64,000 nt of DNA, from NCBI GenBank assembly GCA_036346355.1, contig CM070580.1, positions 66,728,854 to 66,792,853 of the forward strand, given 5' to 3'. This document shows positions 32,941 through 44,300 of the stretch, piece by piece (within the stretch, counting starts at the first letter, position 1; every line of letters starts with the position of its first letter). The notes under the pieces are model-generated. The model was not told where the DNA came from, searched no databases, and saw only the letters and a list, made by a program, of their open reading frames with translations. Origin of the DNA: Rhipidocladum racemiflorum (lineage: Eukaryota; Streptophyta; Magnoliopsida; Poales; Poaceae). A program made the position numbers and the translations under genes.

Positions 32941-33139
32941 AGGTTGACTGTAGGCCTACCCTTAGTTAGAATGGTCGTAGTGAGGATAAAACCTATTTTC
33001 TAAGAAGTTAAAAATTGCCAAGATGATGAATGAAATCTCGACTCATCCCCTTCTCTCTTCTCTTAACCCTTTGGCTGAATTTCTCCTGCTATTCCCTGGT
33101 TCTTAAAACTTCGAGTTTTACGTGAGTGTCTTTTGGCAG

Positions 33140-33861
33140 ATGATGATGAAGAACAACTACGCCAAGCGTGAGGGAGGCTACGCTGCCGAGTTGTGGCGTA
33201 TGCTGCAGTTGCTTGGAGGATTTGAGAGGCCACTCTACCGAGGAACAACCATCGTGCAAGCAGGATTGGTCATCGGATGGGACGTTAAGATCACGGTGTA
33301 TGCTCTAGAGGAGATGAAGTTCAGTCACCCTTTTCACTTCACCGCTAGGAGGTCCACATTTGAGATGGGAATCCAGGAGGTGTCTCGTCGAGCGATGCAA
33401 CAGATTGCTCGTACCTACTCTAGAGAGCTGGAGGGCACAGTGTTCCGTCATCACCCACTTCGGGACAATAGAGTTTAGCGAAAGCCGATAGAAGATGATG
33501 ACGCTACCGTCACACACTTGGCCAGATTCATCGTCGCCCAGGAGGAGCTTATCGACGACACCGTTCAGGAGCAGAAGAAAGCTCGTGAGCAGGTCGATGA
33601 AGGGAAAAAGCACCTGGAGAATGCTCGTGAGTACGTCGCCCATGCTGCGAAAAGGATCGCAGAGCTGGAGATGGCATTGTACGGAGCTGACCCAGAGCCA
33701 GTTCTAGAGTTACACGACTCAGACCCTGAGGAAGACCCGGAGGAGGCACCACCTGCACCTGTACCCCAGCCAGAGTAGCAGCCTGCACCACAGCCAGAGC
33801 CAGAGCCGGAGCCGGAGGAGGATGTTGCTTCATCAGCTACCGTTGTGGAGGGGGCACGGTG
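33140..33861 (+). pseudogene. A3 ORF0 with two in-frame stops
   Basis: It starts ATGATGATG after GGCAG. The same order as A2 ORF0 is seen: ELWRMLQLLGGFERPLY, DVKITVYALEEM, HFTARRSTFEMGIQEVSRRA, then IVAQEELIDDTVQEQKKARE and EYVAHAAKRIAELEMALYG, then a Pro/Glu tail. Stops are TAG at 33476-33478 and TAG at 33776-33778; the frame is otherwise kept to TGA at 33859-33861. By eye, protein similarity to A2 ORF0 is clear through the putative folded part, despite many nucleotide differences. Confidence 0.8.
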
Positions 33862-34199
33862 ATTGCTTCGCGCTAAAAGGAGGCTGTGGAGGCTGGATCG
33901 ATGAGTGAGCGTTCAGGGATAGAAGTTGAGACTCCTTCGTCGAGTCGCGTCTAAGAATAAAGAGTCACCCTTAGAGGGGATAGACTCCAGTGTTAGTTGA
34001 TTTGGATTTTCATTGCTTGCTGAGTGTGCAGTATGCGTTGCAAGGCCCTTAGGCATTGTGAGAAACCATACCAAGTTATTATTATTGAATAATGAATAAA
34101 GTTGGATTTTGAGTTATACCTTTCGCCCCGCATAAGTTTACTCTACTACTTGCCTATGCCTGTTTCCCTCTTGTCTCTAAACTTTGGAGCAATCGACAG

Positions 34200-35342
34200 A
34201 TGGTGAACACCCACGGAAACCTTGGAGGCAACGGAAGTGGTTCTCGCCCAACTGGGAACCCTAACGATGGAGCACCTGCACCCCAACCAGCACCACTAGT
34301 AGACATGCAGAACTTTGGAGCCTTCCTTGCTGCCCAGACTCAGCTAATGCATGCCATGATGCAGCAGATGCAACAAGTCACTGCTTAAGCCGCCGCTAAC
34401 CAAGCCAATCAGGGGCAGCGTCAGGGTTCAACATTGTCAGAATTTATGAGGACTCATCCGCCCACATTCTCCGGGAACGCCAACCCACTAGAGGCGGATG
34501 ATTGGCTGAGGTCAATTGAGAGAAAGCTACACATCACTCAGTGTGTGAGAAATGAAAGGGTTCTCTACGCCTCTCATCATTTGGAAGGAACCACCGCAGA
34601 AGGAACCTCCGCAGAGTGGTGGGAGAATTTTTGCGCTACACGGGAGAACCCACAGTATATCAACTGGGAGGAGTTCACCGCTGTTTTCCGCCAGTATCAT
34701 GTGCCGAAAGGAATCATGGACCTCAAGAAGGAAGAGTTCAGAGCTTTAAAGCAAGGCAGCCAGTCAGTGGCTGATTATCTTAATAAGTTCACACAGCTTG
34801 CATGCTATGCACCTGAAGACGTAGCAACAGACAAGGCCAGGCAGTCCCGTTTCATGAAAGGACTGAACTCAGGACTTCAGGTGGGACTGATCACCCATAC
34901 CTTCCCAGATTTCCAGGAGTTGGTGAACAAGGCGCTTATCTTGGAGGACAAACACAGAGAACTGGACGACCACAGGAAGTGCAAAATACAGCAGCAGGGA
35001 TCACGCCAGGGAGTGCAGCAGCAACTGAGGGTTGCACCGAATTAGTTCTTCAGATTCCAGCCGCAGAACGCAACAAGGACACCGTCACCAGTACCGAGGC
35101 CTGCTAATCAGAATTATCAGACACCAGCTCCAGCCAGGAACGCCGCTTCGGGCAGTCAACAGGGAGCAGTGAGACGTTGCTATACATGCAATGAGCCAGG
35201 GCACTTCTCCAACAGTTGCCCCAAGAAGACAGCAGGAGTGACCCCAGTTCGTTTCAACTTGGGTTCCACACCAGCCAGGACACCCGCACCAGGAGCAAAC
35301 CGTGGGACAGCACAGCCAGGAGCCGCGCCTCAGACTGTGGTG
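34200..35342 (+). pseudogene. gag: A3 gag with CCHC knuckle, two in-frame stops
   Basis: The ATG at 34200 follows CGACAG. The N-terminus has QNFGAFLAAQTQLMHAMMQQ; the capsid block includes ADDWLRSIERKLHITQCVRN and QYHVPKGIMDLKKEEFRALK. The zinc knuckle CYTCNEPGHFSNSC is at about 35178-35219. Stops are TAA at 34386-34388 (CAA in A2) and TAG at 35043-35045 (CAG in A2). Both are C-to-T changes. Gag, protease and RT are in one continuous frame. Confidence 0.87.
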
Positions 35343-35850
35343 AGGAGCCGAGTCAATCATGTGACCGTAGATGCACTGCAGAATGCTACGGATGTCGTAC
35401 TGGGTAAGTTACTCGTTAACTCAGTACTTGCAACAGTTTTGTTTGACTCTAGGGCTTCGCATTCGTTTGTATCTCAAGTTTTTGCTGCTAAAAATGATAT
35501 GAGGATTTCAAGACTTAAATGCATGCTTCTAGTTCAAACCCCTGGTTCCGAACTCCGAACTAAAGTAGGATGTTCTGGGGTGAGAATAATAATAGATGGG
35601 GTAGAGTTCCTAGCAAACCTTATCATGTTGGAAACCCAGACCTTAGATGTTATTTTTGGAATGGATTGGTTGACCAAGCACAAGGTTGTGCTCGATTGTG
35701 GGCGAAGGATCATATCTGTTGAGAGCCCTTGTGGAAGGAAGGTGGAGTTTCAAGCGACCACCGTTCGTGATGGACAGTTGATGGTCAACAGTGCGAAGGC
35801 AATCAGCATAGAGGATGTCTCAGTGGTAAATGAGTACCCCGATGTTTTTC
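35343..35850 (+). pseudogene. pro: A3 protease, Gly of DSG replaced by Arg
   Basis: VLFDSRASHSFVSQ at 35439-35480; the catalytic Asp codon is 35445-35447 and AGG (Arg) replaces Gly at 35451-35453. RTKVGCSGVRIIIDGVEFLA and LDVIFGMDWLTKHKVVLDCG follow. A1 has the same Gly-to-Arg change with a different Arg codon. Confidence 0.82.
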
Positions 35851-36720
35851 CTGAAGATTTACCAGGTATGCCGCCAGACAAGGATATAGAATTTGTAATC
35901 GAGTTGGTACCAGGAACCGCACCAATAGCAAAGAGACCCTATCGAATGTCAACCGAAGAGTTAGTGGAGATGAAGAAGCAGCTTGAGGAGCTAATGGAGA
36001 AAGGATTCATCAGACCGAGTTCATCACCATGGGGAGCACTAGTTCTATTCGTTAAGAAGAAGGATGAAAGTTTCAGGATGTGCATAAATTACCGTGCACT
36101 CAACGAAGTCACCGTGAAGAACAAGTATCCGCTACCCAGGATCGATAACCTGTTTGATCAGTTGAGAGCTAGAGTATTTTCGAAGATTTATCTGAGATCG
36201 GGATATCACTAGTTGAAGATCCAATCAGAAGACATTCCGAAGACCACATTCTCGTCAAGATATTGACATTAAGAGTTTATGGTTATGTCCTTTGGTCTGA
36301 CGAATGCGCCAGCTTATTTCATGAACATGATGAATAAGGTTTTCATGGAGTATCTGGACAAGTTTGTTGTTGTGTTCATAGATGATATCTTAGTCTACTC
36401 CAAGACAAGGGATGAACATGCAGAGCACCTAAGGCGAGTTTTGGAGAAGTTGAGAGAACAACAACTCTTCGCCAAGTTCAGCAAGTGTGATTTCTGGAAG
36501 GACAAGGTGGAATTCCTTGGACATGTGATGACCGCAGAAGGAGTCGCAGTTGATCCAAGCAAGGTAGAAGCTGTGTTACATTGGGAGCAACCGAAGACCG
36601 TGACCCAGATCCAGAGTTTCCTTGGGATGGCCGGTTACTACCGCCGCTTCATTGAAGGCTTTTCGACGATTGCGAGACCTCTTACGCAATTGTTGAAAAA
36701 GGAGAAGAAGTTTAACTGGA
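35851..36720 (+). pseudogene. pol: A3 reverse transcriptase, stops at 36210-36270
   Basis: KRPYRMSTEELVEMKKQLEE, FIRPSSSPWGALVLFVKKKD, PLPRIDNLFDQL and LRSGYH are open up to TAG at 36210-36212 (CAG in the homologues). Two more stops follow near 36260-36275 in the RYGHYEF segment. It is then open again: MSFGLTNAPAYFMNMMNKVF and the catalytic VVFIDDILVYSKT at about 36365-36405, FLGHVMTAEGVAVDPSKVEA and AGYYRRFIEGFSTIARPLTQ. Confidence 0.86.
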
Positions 36721-37160
36721 TGCCAGAGTGCGAGAAGGGTTTCCAAGAGCTAAAGAAGCGACTGACATCAGTGCCGGTGCTAGTTATGCAGGACGTTAAT
36801 CAAAGCTTTGATATTTACTGTGATGCATCGCGCCAGGGACTTGGATGTGTGTTGATGCAGAATCGGAAGGTTGTTGCGTATACATCAAGGCAGTTGAGGC
36901 CGCATAAGGAGAATTATCCAACACATGACCTGGAGTTAGCTGCCGTAGTGCATGCCTTGAAGTTGTGGCGTCATTACCTCATTGGAAATAGATGTGAGGT
37001 GTACACGGACCATAAGAGCCTTAAGTACATATTCATCCAGTCGGATCTGAATATGAGGTAGAGGAGATGGTTAGAATTGATCAAGGATTACAATGTTGGA
37101 ATCCATTACCATCCCGGGAAGGCCAATGTGGTGGCTGATGCCTTGAGTCGAAAAAGCCAC
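36721..37160 (+). pseudogene. pol: A3 RNase H
   Basis: FDIYCDASRQGLGCVLMQNR, SRQLRPHKENYPTHDLELAA and CEVYTDHKSLKYIFIQSDLN show the three conserved acidic positions (YCDAS, DLELAA, YTDHKS). It ends in TAG at 37059-37061, where intact copies read CAG in MRQRRW. The linker GIHYHPGKANVVADALSRK continues in the same frame. Confidence 0.85.
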
Positions 37161-38345
37161 ACTGTGAATATGCTGATAGTGGACAGTCAGGTCGAATTAT
37201 GCATGGAATTTCAGAAGATGTAGATTGAGGTGGTACACGAGGGATTCCTGGCCGCGCTGGAGGTGAAGCCTACCCCGGAAGACCAGATCCATGAAGGACA
37301 GAAGGATGATGCCAAGATTCTGAGGATTAAGTCCAAAATGGGTGAAGGCAAGGCTAAAGACTTCAGATTGGATGAGCAAGGCACGTTGTGGATAAAGGAC
37401 CGCATCTGTGTGCCAAACAAGAAGGAGCTGAAGCAATTGATTCTAGATGAAGTTCACGACTCCAAGTACTCCATTCATCAAGGAAGTGCGAAGATGTATC
37501 AAGACCTGAAGGAAAGATTCTGGTGGCCGAGCATGAAACGTGAAGTCGCTAAGCATGTTGCGTTGTGCGATATATGTCAGAGGGTCAAGGCAATGCATCA
37601 CAGGCCAGCAGGGTTGCTGCAGCCATTGAAGATACCTGAGTGGAAGTGGGAGGAAATTGGTATGGACTTCATTACCGGTTTGCCAAAAACTCAAGGAGGA
37701 TACGACTCTATATGGGTTATAGTGGATCGCCTGACTAAGGTCGCCCACTTTATTCATGTAAAGACTACTTACTCGGGAGATAGATTAGCAGAGTTGTACA
37801 TGACCAGGATCGTTTGTTTGCACGGAGTGATGAAGAAGATTGTGTCAGACAGAGGTACCCAATTTACCTCGAGATTCTGGAATAAGCTGCATGAAGCCAT
37901 GGGGACTCATTTGAACTTCAGTACAGCATATCATCCGCAAACGGATGGACAGACTGAAAGAGTTAATCAGATCCTGGAGGATATGCTAAGAGCCTGTGCA
38001 TTGGCGTATGCTACCTCTTGGGATAAGAGTCTACCATACGCGGAGTCCAGCTACAATAACAGCTATCAGGCTAGTTTGCAGATGTCACCTTTTGAAGCAC
38101 TGTACGGTCGACGCTGTCGAACACCATTGAATTCGAATGAGACAGGTGAGCGCCATGTTTTTGGGCCAGACATTCTTCAAGAGGCCGAAGAGCAGATTGC
38201 CATGATCCGAGAGAGACAAAAGATAGCCCAGTCCAGGCAGAAGAGTTGTGCTGATAACCGTCGCCGAGATTTGAGTTTTGAGCCAGAAGATTTTGTATAT
38301 CTCAGGGTTACGCCCCTCAAGTGAGTCAAAAGGTTCCATGCCAAA
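37161..38345 (+). pseudogene. pol: A3 integrase, cut by the family B array
   Basis: The 364-codon open part 37230-38324 has the zinc-binding H/H/C/C segment (YSIHQGSAKMYQDLKERFWW, HVALCDICQRVKAMH). The first catalytic Asp is in GMDFITGLPKTQGGYDSIWV, the second in IVSDRGTQFTSRFWNKLHEA, and the Glu in HPQTDGQTERVNQILEDM, with MSPFEALYGRRCRTPLNSNE after. TAG at 37221 and TGA at 38322 are premature. The coding sequence stops at 38345, inside the RFHAK segment, and resumes at 63615. Confidence 0.88.
38341..38345. repeat. Target site duplication of family B array, left copy (CCAAA)
   Basis: Matches CCAAA at 63615-63619. Joining the two sides restores collinearity with A2 integrase. Confidence 0.92.
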
Positions 38346-40235
38346 TGTGAGGGAGCCGCCCAGATCGTCCTCGGGCTATTTGAGGGTTTAGTCGTCCTAA
38401 TCGGATTTGGAGGCTAACAACGGATCGCCAGAAGCGCTCGCAGTGTTAGCACCCAAGCCCAACTGACACAACATTAGAACCCATCGAATAACTCGACAAC
38501 AACCCTGGTATTCCCCCGGTATGCGACCCAAAACTCGCCCAGGATCCCCGCATACCGGTTTCACTGTGATATCAACCCAATTTGCATAAAGGGGGCAACC
38601 AACTCGGAACCCCACAATCAAGCACGCAACGCGGAAGCAAAACTAGCCAGACAACTACGGCACGAAGAAAAACCCCGACAACCACCGAACACGCAAGAAC
38701 AAACAGAAACGAGAGCGACACAGGTAAATTAAAGAGTTGCACGAAGGCAACCAAGAGTTCAGTGAAACATAACACAGTTAAACCCACCTATACAACAAAA
38801 TGAAACACCCGACTACTAAACTAAACAAAAATAAAACAACTCCGAAAGTGTTCTGCCTCTGAACACTTCCGGGCGCGTGCGACGGCATAAAAGGCCTCTA
38901 CTCGGTGCCCCGCCCGGTCACCGATAGGCAGTAGGGGCAAAACTCACACCCCGTTGGATCCTCACCTGCAAAACCACAGAAGCAGAAGCCTGAGTACGGA
39001 GGGTACTCGCAAGTCTTACCCGTGGTCCATATATGACCGACACAAACAATGGATATGCATTTGGATGTAGCAAGGGAATAAGTTGAAGGTAAAAGTGCGA
39101 AAAAGCTTTACTTTGTTATTCATTTAATTACACTACTCAATTTCACAATTTATGGCGTTCTTAAACAAGCACCTATCACTACGGTGAATCTTTTAGAATT
39201 TACAATTCAATACAACAAATGGCATTTGGAACAAGTATCCTCGTCAGTATCCTTGTCCGCATCAGCTAACCTCAAATTCAAGTTATTCTACGTTGAATGT
39301 GCGATGACCAAGCGTGCTCATATCCGAGAGCGCGGCAATTCGAATCGCTTAATTAACCCTACATGGAAGCATTGACCGCACGACATGTGCCACGAAGGCA
39401 CCTCATGTCAACCCCCTCCCACCCATACCCATTCGTTGGGGCATCTTCATGCAGTCCGGAAACCTAACACCCCCTCGAGCGGCCCCAAGCCCGGCTTGGC
39501 GCTCGAGAGCCGGCCTAAGCCCCGCCCTCAACCACATCCAACCGCATGAGGTCATGGCCCATCGAACGACATGCGATGAAAGAGCGGCTTACCGTACCAT
39601 AATTGGGCATGCGATCAACCAGTTTGTGCTCGATCAAAGGGCAAACAACGGATCGGTCCTCAACTGACACAGGCGAGACTACCTAACTTGGGTCTCCACA
39701 CCCAAGTGATCCAACCCTCTCGCTCGGTCTCATTTCGTTTTTTTCCATTTCCACTCACAACCATAATTAAGGTAATTCGAGTTATGTGACTTGAAATAAC
39801 CGCAAGCGGTGAAACCATCCACCACTTGGACCGTACCTGACATCTAAGCAAGACTAAGCATGGACACATTATACTACCCTTATACTAGCTACAAAGGAGA
39901 TGTTCAACAAATAACAAGGAAGGTACATGCAGCAATTAGGATCTAGCCTATCCCACATTCAATTCCTAATGCAACACTTAATCACCCAAATAAGCATTTC
40001 AATTCTCGAAAATACTGTTACATAAGGTTCAAGATGCTTAGGTGCTTGCCTTGTACTTCTGCTTGTGGATCAACGACAAGTTGTTCATCGGCAATCCCTT
40101 CAACCATGGTCATGTCAGTCACCGCGGTCTCGTTCTCTACACGAGTACAATGCATAATGAGATGCATGCAATGCGGAAGAAACAATTATAATGCAAGTAT
40201 AATGCAAATTCCCCACCGAACAGACCAGGTGAACC

Positions 40236-40320
40236 CAGACAGTCCGGGTTTAATATCCGGACAGTCCGGCTAACCCGGACATTCCGGACCATATGGCCGG
40301 ACACTCCGGATTGCCCAGGA
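40236..40320. repeat. CCGGA-rich cluster, inner, B LTR 1
   Basis: Repeats of the type CCGGACA(G/T)TCCGG, about 600 bases into the transcribed leader. Same cluster in B LTR 2 (near 49571-49650) and B LTR 3 (near 62675-62755). Confidence 0.7.
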
Positions 40321-40919
40321 CTTGGAAGATGACGCGCAATACGGAGGTGCTCCCAAGTCTTGCGGCACCGTGGGGGCCCGATCTACTACTTTCCTACTCG
40401 CAGCCGAGCCGGAGAAACTCTAAGCTAACCCAAATCACAACGAAATGAGGCACACTTGGGTAGCTCACAGCCCAAACTCAATCCGACGCATAGAACGGCA
40501 CCATCCAACCCCCATCTACAACCCTAACACCTAACATTGCTTAAATCACCCAAAAACCACCCACCCACCAAGAACCCTAACTACCCCCAAAATTCACCCC
40601 CAACCCGAAATCTACAAACCTAACTCCATAACCACCCCCATGGAAACCCTAGAACCCAAGAACCCACCAATCAAGCTCCAAGGAGGTCTCACCTTCAAGG
40701 AGGGTGAAGGAGAGGAAAGGGAAGCCGGGTAGAGGGAAGGGGACGCCGGCTTGGGGAAGAGCTTGAGGTCACCTGGGTGGAGGAGACGCCTGGGAGGAGC
40801 ACGGGAGGACGCCGGCAGGTGGGGAGTCGCCGGAGATGAGGTTGGAGGCGGAGGAGAGACGCACGGGAAGTGGGGAGCAATGGATGGAGGAAGAAATGAG
40901 TGAGGAGCCACGAAATGAA

Positions 40920-40929
40920 ATCTTATACC
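40920..40929 (-). promoter_or_regulatory. TATA-like box, B LTR 1
   Basis: GGTATAAGAT on the minus strand, followed by a pyrimidine-rich stretch with CTCACTCATTTCTTCCTCC. The same box lies at 50258-50267 and 63361-63370. Confidence 0.65.
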
Positions 40930-40943
40930 TAAGTCCCGCAAGG

Positions 40944-41145
40944 TCCGGATACTCCGGGCGTTCAACCCGGAGACTCCGGGTTGGGGTCTTCGGTCAGATT
41001 AACCCGGACACTCCGGACAAATTGTCCGGACACTCCGGGTTAGGGTGTTCGGGCGAGCTAATCCGGATACTCCGGATATTTAATCCGGACATTCCGGGTT
41101 ATATCCGGACATTCCAGATGTTTAATCCGGACACTCCGGATGTCC
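40944..41145. repeat. CCGGA-rich array in U3 of B LTR 1
   Basis: About a dozen 12-14-bp units such as TCCGGATACTCCGG and TCCGGACACTCCGG, with TCCGGA half-sites spaced 8-9 bases, fill almost all U3 between LTR start and TATA-like box. Equivalent arrays are at 50281-50480 and 63385-63583. Confidence 0.8.
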
Positions 41146-41173
41146 CAGAATTTCTGAAATTTGAGCCTTGACA

Positions 41174-41191
41174 AACCCTCCCCCCTTAAAG
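41174..41191 (-). other. Polypurine tract of B internal 1
   Basis: The minus strand reads TTTAAGGGGGGAGGGTT directly before LTR 1. The hairpin at 41192-41210 precedes it. Confidence 0.85.
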
Positions 41192-41210
41192 GAATCTCGC
41201 CACGAGATTC
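41192..41210 (-). other. Perfect 8-bp hairpin next to the purine tract, B internal 1
   Basis: GAATCTCG / CGAGATTC arms with a three-base loop; same as in family A. Confidence 0.7.
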
Positions 41211-41308
41211 AGAACAACGCATAGGCGTAACGAACCACGAGATAGACAAGATCTGACCACATATGGGTTGACATGTTTGGGGCTGCGAAAAGTTTGCACC
41301 TTAGTGAC

Positions 41309-44300
41309 TTACATGGTAAGGAAGAACTCGGGGTACTCAGTCTTTAGATGATCTTCGGGCTCCAAAGTAGCTTCGTCTTCAGTGTGATTACTCCACTGAA
41401 TTTTGTAGAACTTGAGAGTCCGTCGACGGGTCTTGCATTCAGCTTCTCCCCAAAACCGAATAGGATGCTCTCGATAGGACAGATCAGGGTCAGGCTGGAC
41501 TTCGAGTTCATCTACCTCAAGTGATTCGAAAGGAGTACGGAGGCACTTCTTTAACTGAGATACATGGAAGATGTTGTGGACCATTGCCAGAGAGGGAGGA
41601 AGCTCCAGCTGATATGCTACCTGACCTCGCTTTTCAAGGATTCAAAAAGGTCCTATGTAACGAGGTGCCAATTTTCCCTTGATTCCAAAACGACGGGTGC
41701 CCCGGAGGGGAGATACCTTCAGGTAGACGTGATCACCAACGTCGAAGGAGAGAGGTCTCCTACGGCGGTCAGCATAGCTCTTCTGTCGGGATCGCGCTAC
41801 CCTCAGATTCTCCTGAATGGTCTTCACCTTTTCTTCTGCCGACTTGACCACATCCGGTCCAAAGAATGGTCGTTCCCCACTCTCGGACCAGTTCAGGGGT
41901 GTCCGACAGCTGCGACCATAGAGTGCTTCGAAAGGAGACATCTTGATGCTGCCCTGGTAGCTGTTATTGTAAGCAAACTCAGCAAATGGAAGACACTCGT
42001 CCCACTTCTTCCCATATGACAGAACACAAGCCCTCAACATGTCCTCAAGGACCTGATTGACCCTCTCGGTCTGACCGTCAGTTTGAGGATGATAAGCTGA
42101 GTTGTGGAGTAGCTTAGTGCCCAAGGCTTCATGTAAACTTCTCCAGAACTGGGAGCCTCGATCTGACACTATCCGCCTTGGCACTCCGTGAAGGCATACA
42201 ATCCGGGATATGTACAGCTCCGCATATTTGATGGCTCGGTAGGTGGTGCGAACAGCTAGGAAATGAGCGGACTTCGTCAACCGGTCGACTATAACCCAGA
42301 TCGAGTCATAATTCGAAGAAGTCGTTGGCAGCCCGGTGATGAAATCCATGCCAATATCTTCCCACTTCCAGCTGAGAATGGGTAGCGGCTGAAGAGTACC
42401 AGTTGGCTTAAGATCTTCCGCCTTCACCCTTTTGCAGACATCGCATTCGGCCACATAGCAAGCAATATCGCGCTTCATGCGAGTCCACCAAAATCGTTGC
42501 CTCAAATCTTGATACATCTTGTTGCTGCCCGGATGTATCGTGAGTAAGGAGTTATGGGCTTCATCCAGGATCTCCCGCTCCAACTCTTGGTCATCCGGGA
42601 CAACTATGCGCTGGCCGAACCACAAAATCCCCTGATCGTCCAGGTGGAATTTAGCAGCCTGGCCAGAATTCACCTTGTCACGAATTTGTGTAACACCCAC
42701 ATCCTTCCTTTGAGCCTCCCGAATCTGATCAAGCATTGTGGAATTCAACACCAGATTTGCCAAGGATCCTTCCTCGACCATCTCTAAGCCGAGTTTCTGA
42801 AATTCGGCACAGAGAGTGGCTCTTTGGGATTCAAGAGTGAGGCAATTGCATTGAGCCTTGCGTCTTAACGCATCCACCACCACATTGGCCTTTCCCGGGT
42901 GATAATGGACTTCCAGATTGTAGTCCTTGATCAGCTCAAGCCATCTTCGTTGCCTCATATTTAAATCTGCCTGAGTGAAAATGTACTTGAGACTTTTGTG
43001 ATCAGTATAGATGTTGCACTTGTTCCCCAAGAGATAGTGGCGCCAAATCTTCAAAGCATGGACCACTGCAGCAAGCTCCAAGTCATGAGTTGGGTAGTGC
43101 TCTTCATGATGCTTCAACTGTCGAGATGCATAGGCAATAACCTGGCTTTCTTGCATGAGCACGCAGCCAAGGCCGATACCTGATGCATCGCAATAAACAT
43201 CAAACGGCTTGTGGATATCCGGTTGTGTAAGGACAGGAGCTGTAGTCAGGCGCTGCTTCAGAGTCTGAAATGCTCGCTCACAGTCCACTGACCATTTGAA
43301 CTCCACACCTTTCTTCAGCAGCTCAGTCATAGGCTTGGCAATCTTCGAGAAGTTCTGAATAAATCGACGATAATAGCCGGCAAGCCCAAGGAAACTACGG
43401 ATCTCAGTGATTGTCTTGGGTTGCTCCCACTTGAGGACATCCTGTACTTTTCTTGGGTCAACATCGACACCTCGTTCAGAGAGAACATGTCCCAAGAAAA
43501 ACACCTCCTTCAGCCAAAACTCGCACTTGCTGAATTTAGCATAGAGGCGATGTTCTCGAAGTCTCCCGAGAACAACGTGGAGATGCTTGGCATGCTCTTC
43601 TTCATTGGCTGAGTAGACGAGGATGTCATCGATAAAGATGACCACAAAAGAATCTAACTCCCCCGTGAAGATAGAGTTCATGAGGTACATGAAGTACGCT
43701 GGTGCATTCGTCAGACCGAACGACATGACGGTGTACTCATACAGGCCATATCGGGTGAAGAAAGCTGTCTTCGGAACATCCCCGACCCGAATCTTGATCT
43801 GATGGTACCCGAGCCTCAAATCAATCTTGGAGAACACCCGTGCACCAGCAAGCTGATCAAACAGTATATCAATCCGAGGCAAAGGGTACTTGTTCTTGAC
43901 ACTGACGGCGTTTAGCGGTCGATAATCGACACAGAGTCGAAGGGAACCGTCCTTCTTGGTCACAAAAAGAGCTGAGCAGTCCCAGGGTGAGGAGCTCGGA
44001 CGGATGAACCCCTTGTCCTTCAGTTCCTTCAACTGAATCTTCAGTTCGGCCAATTCATTAGGTGGCATTCTATACGGCCGCTAGGAGACTAGGGCAGTCC
44101 CAGGTTGAAGTTCCACCACGAATTCAATATCCCGATCGGGTGGCATCCCTGGCAGTTCCGCTGGGAACACATCCGGGTACTCCGACACCACGGGAATGGA
44201 CTCTAACTCCCCAACCTCTACGCCATTCAGGGAATAAAGAGCGGTCCCGCCATCATCGAGAAGTAGAGTTAGCACACTGCCCTTCGGTCCCTTGAGCGAG

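Larger units (their letters stand above)
38346..41173 (-). repeat. B LTR 1 (3' end of array)
   Basis: 2828 bp. On the minus strand it starts TGTCAAGGC, runs through about 200 bp packed with CCGGA motifs (41150-40940), a TATA-like box (40929-40920), a pyrimidine-rich leader with a TAGGGTTT telo-box-like motif, a second smaller CCGGA cluster (40320-40236), then about 1.9 kb of unremarkable leader. No gene supported. Confidence 0.92.

Noticed and set aside
39400..39700. Possible host gene exons in B LTR leader (open frame near 39449)
   Set aside because: Repeated in LTR 2 and LTR 3 with frameshifts and stops at different places; no recognisable domain.
40612..40965. 117-codon minus-strand ORF repeated in all three B LTRs (also 49950-50303 and 63053-63406)
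   Set aside because: Its first Met lies upstream of the TATA-like box, the protein is low-complexity Pro/Ser-rich, and conservation equals that of the surrounding LTR, so repetition of the LTR explains it.
41564..42019. Plus-strand open frames over B pol (also 50899-51588, 42554-42787)
   Set aside because: Shadows of the well-supported minus-strand integrase and RT genes.
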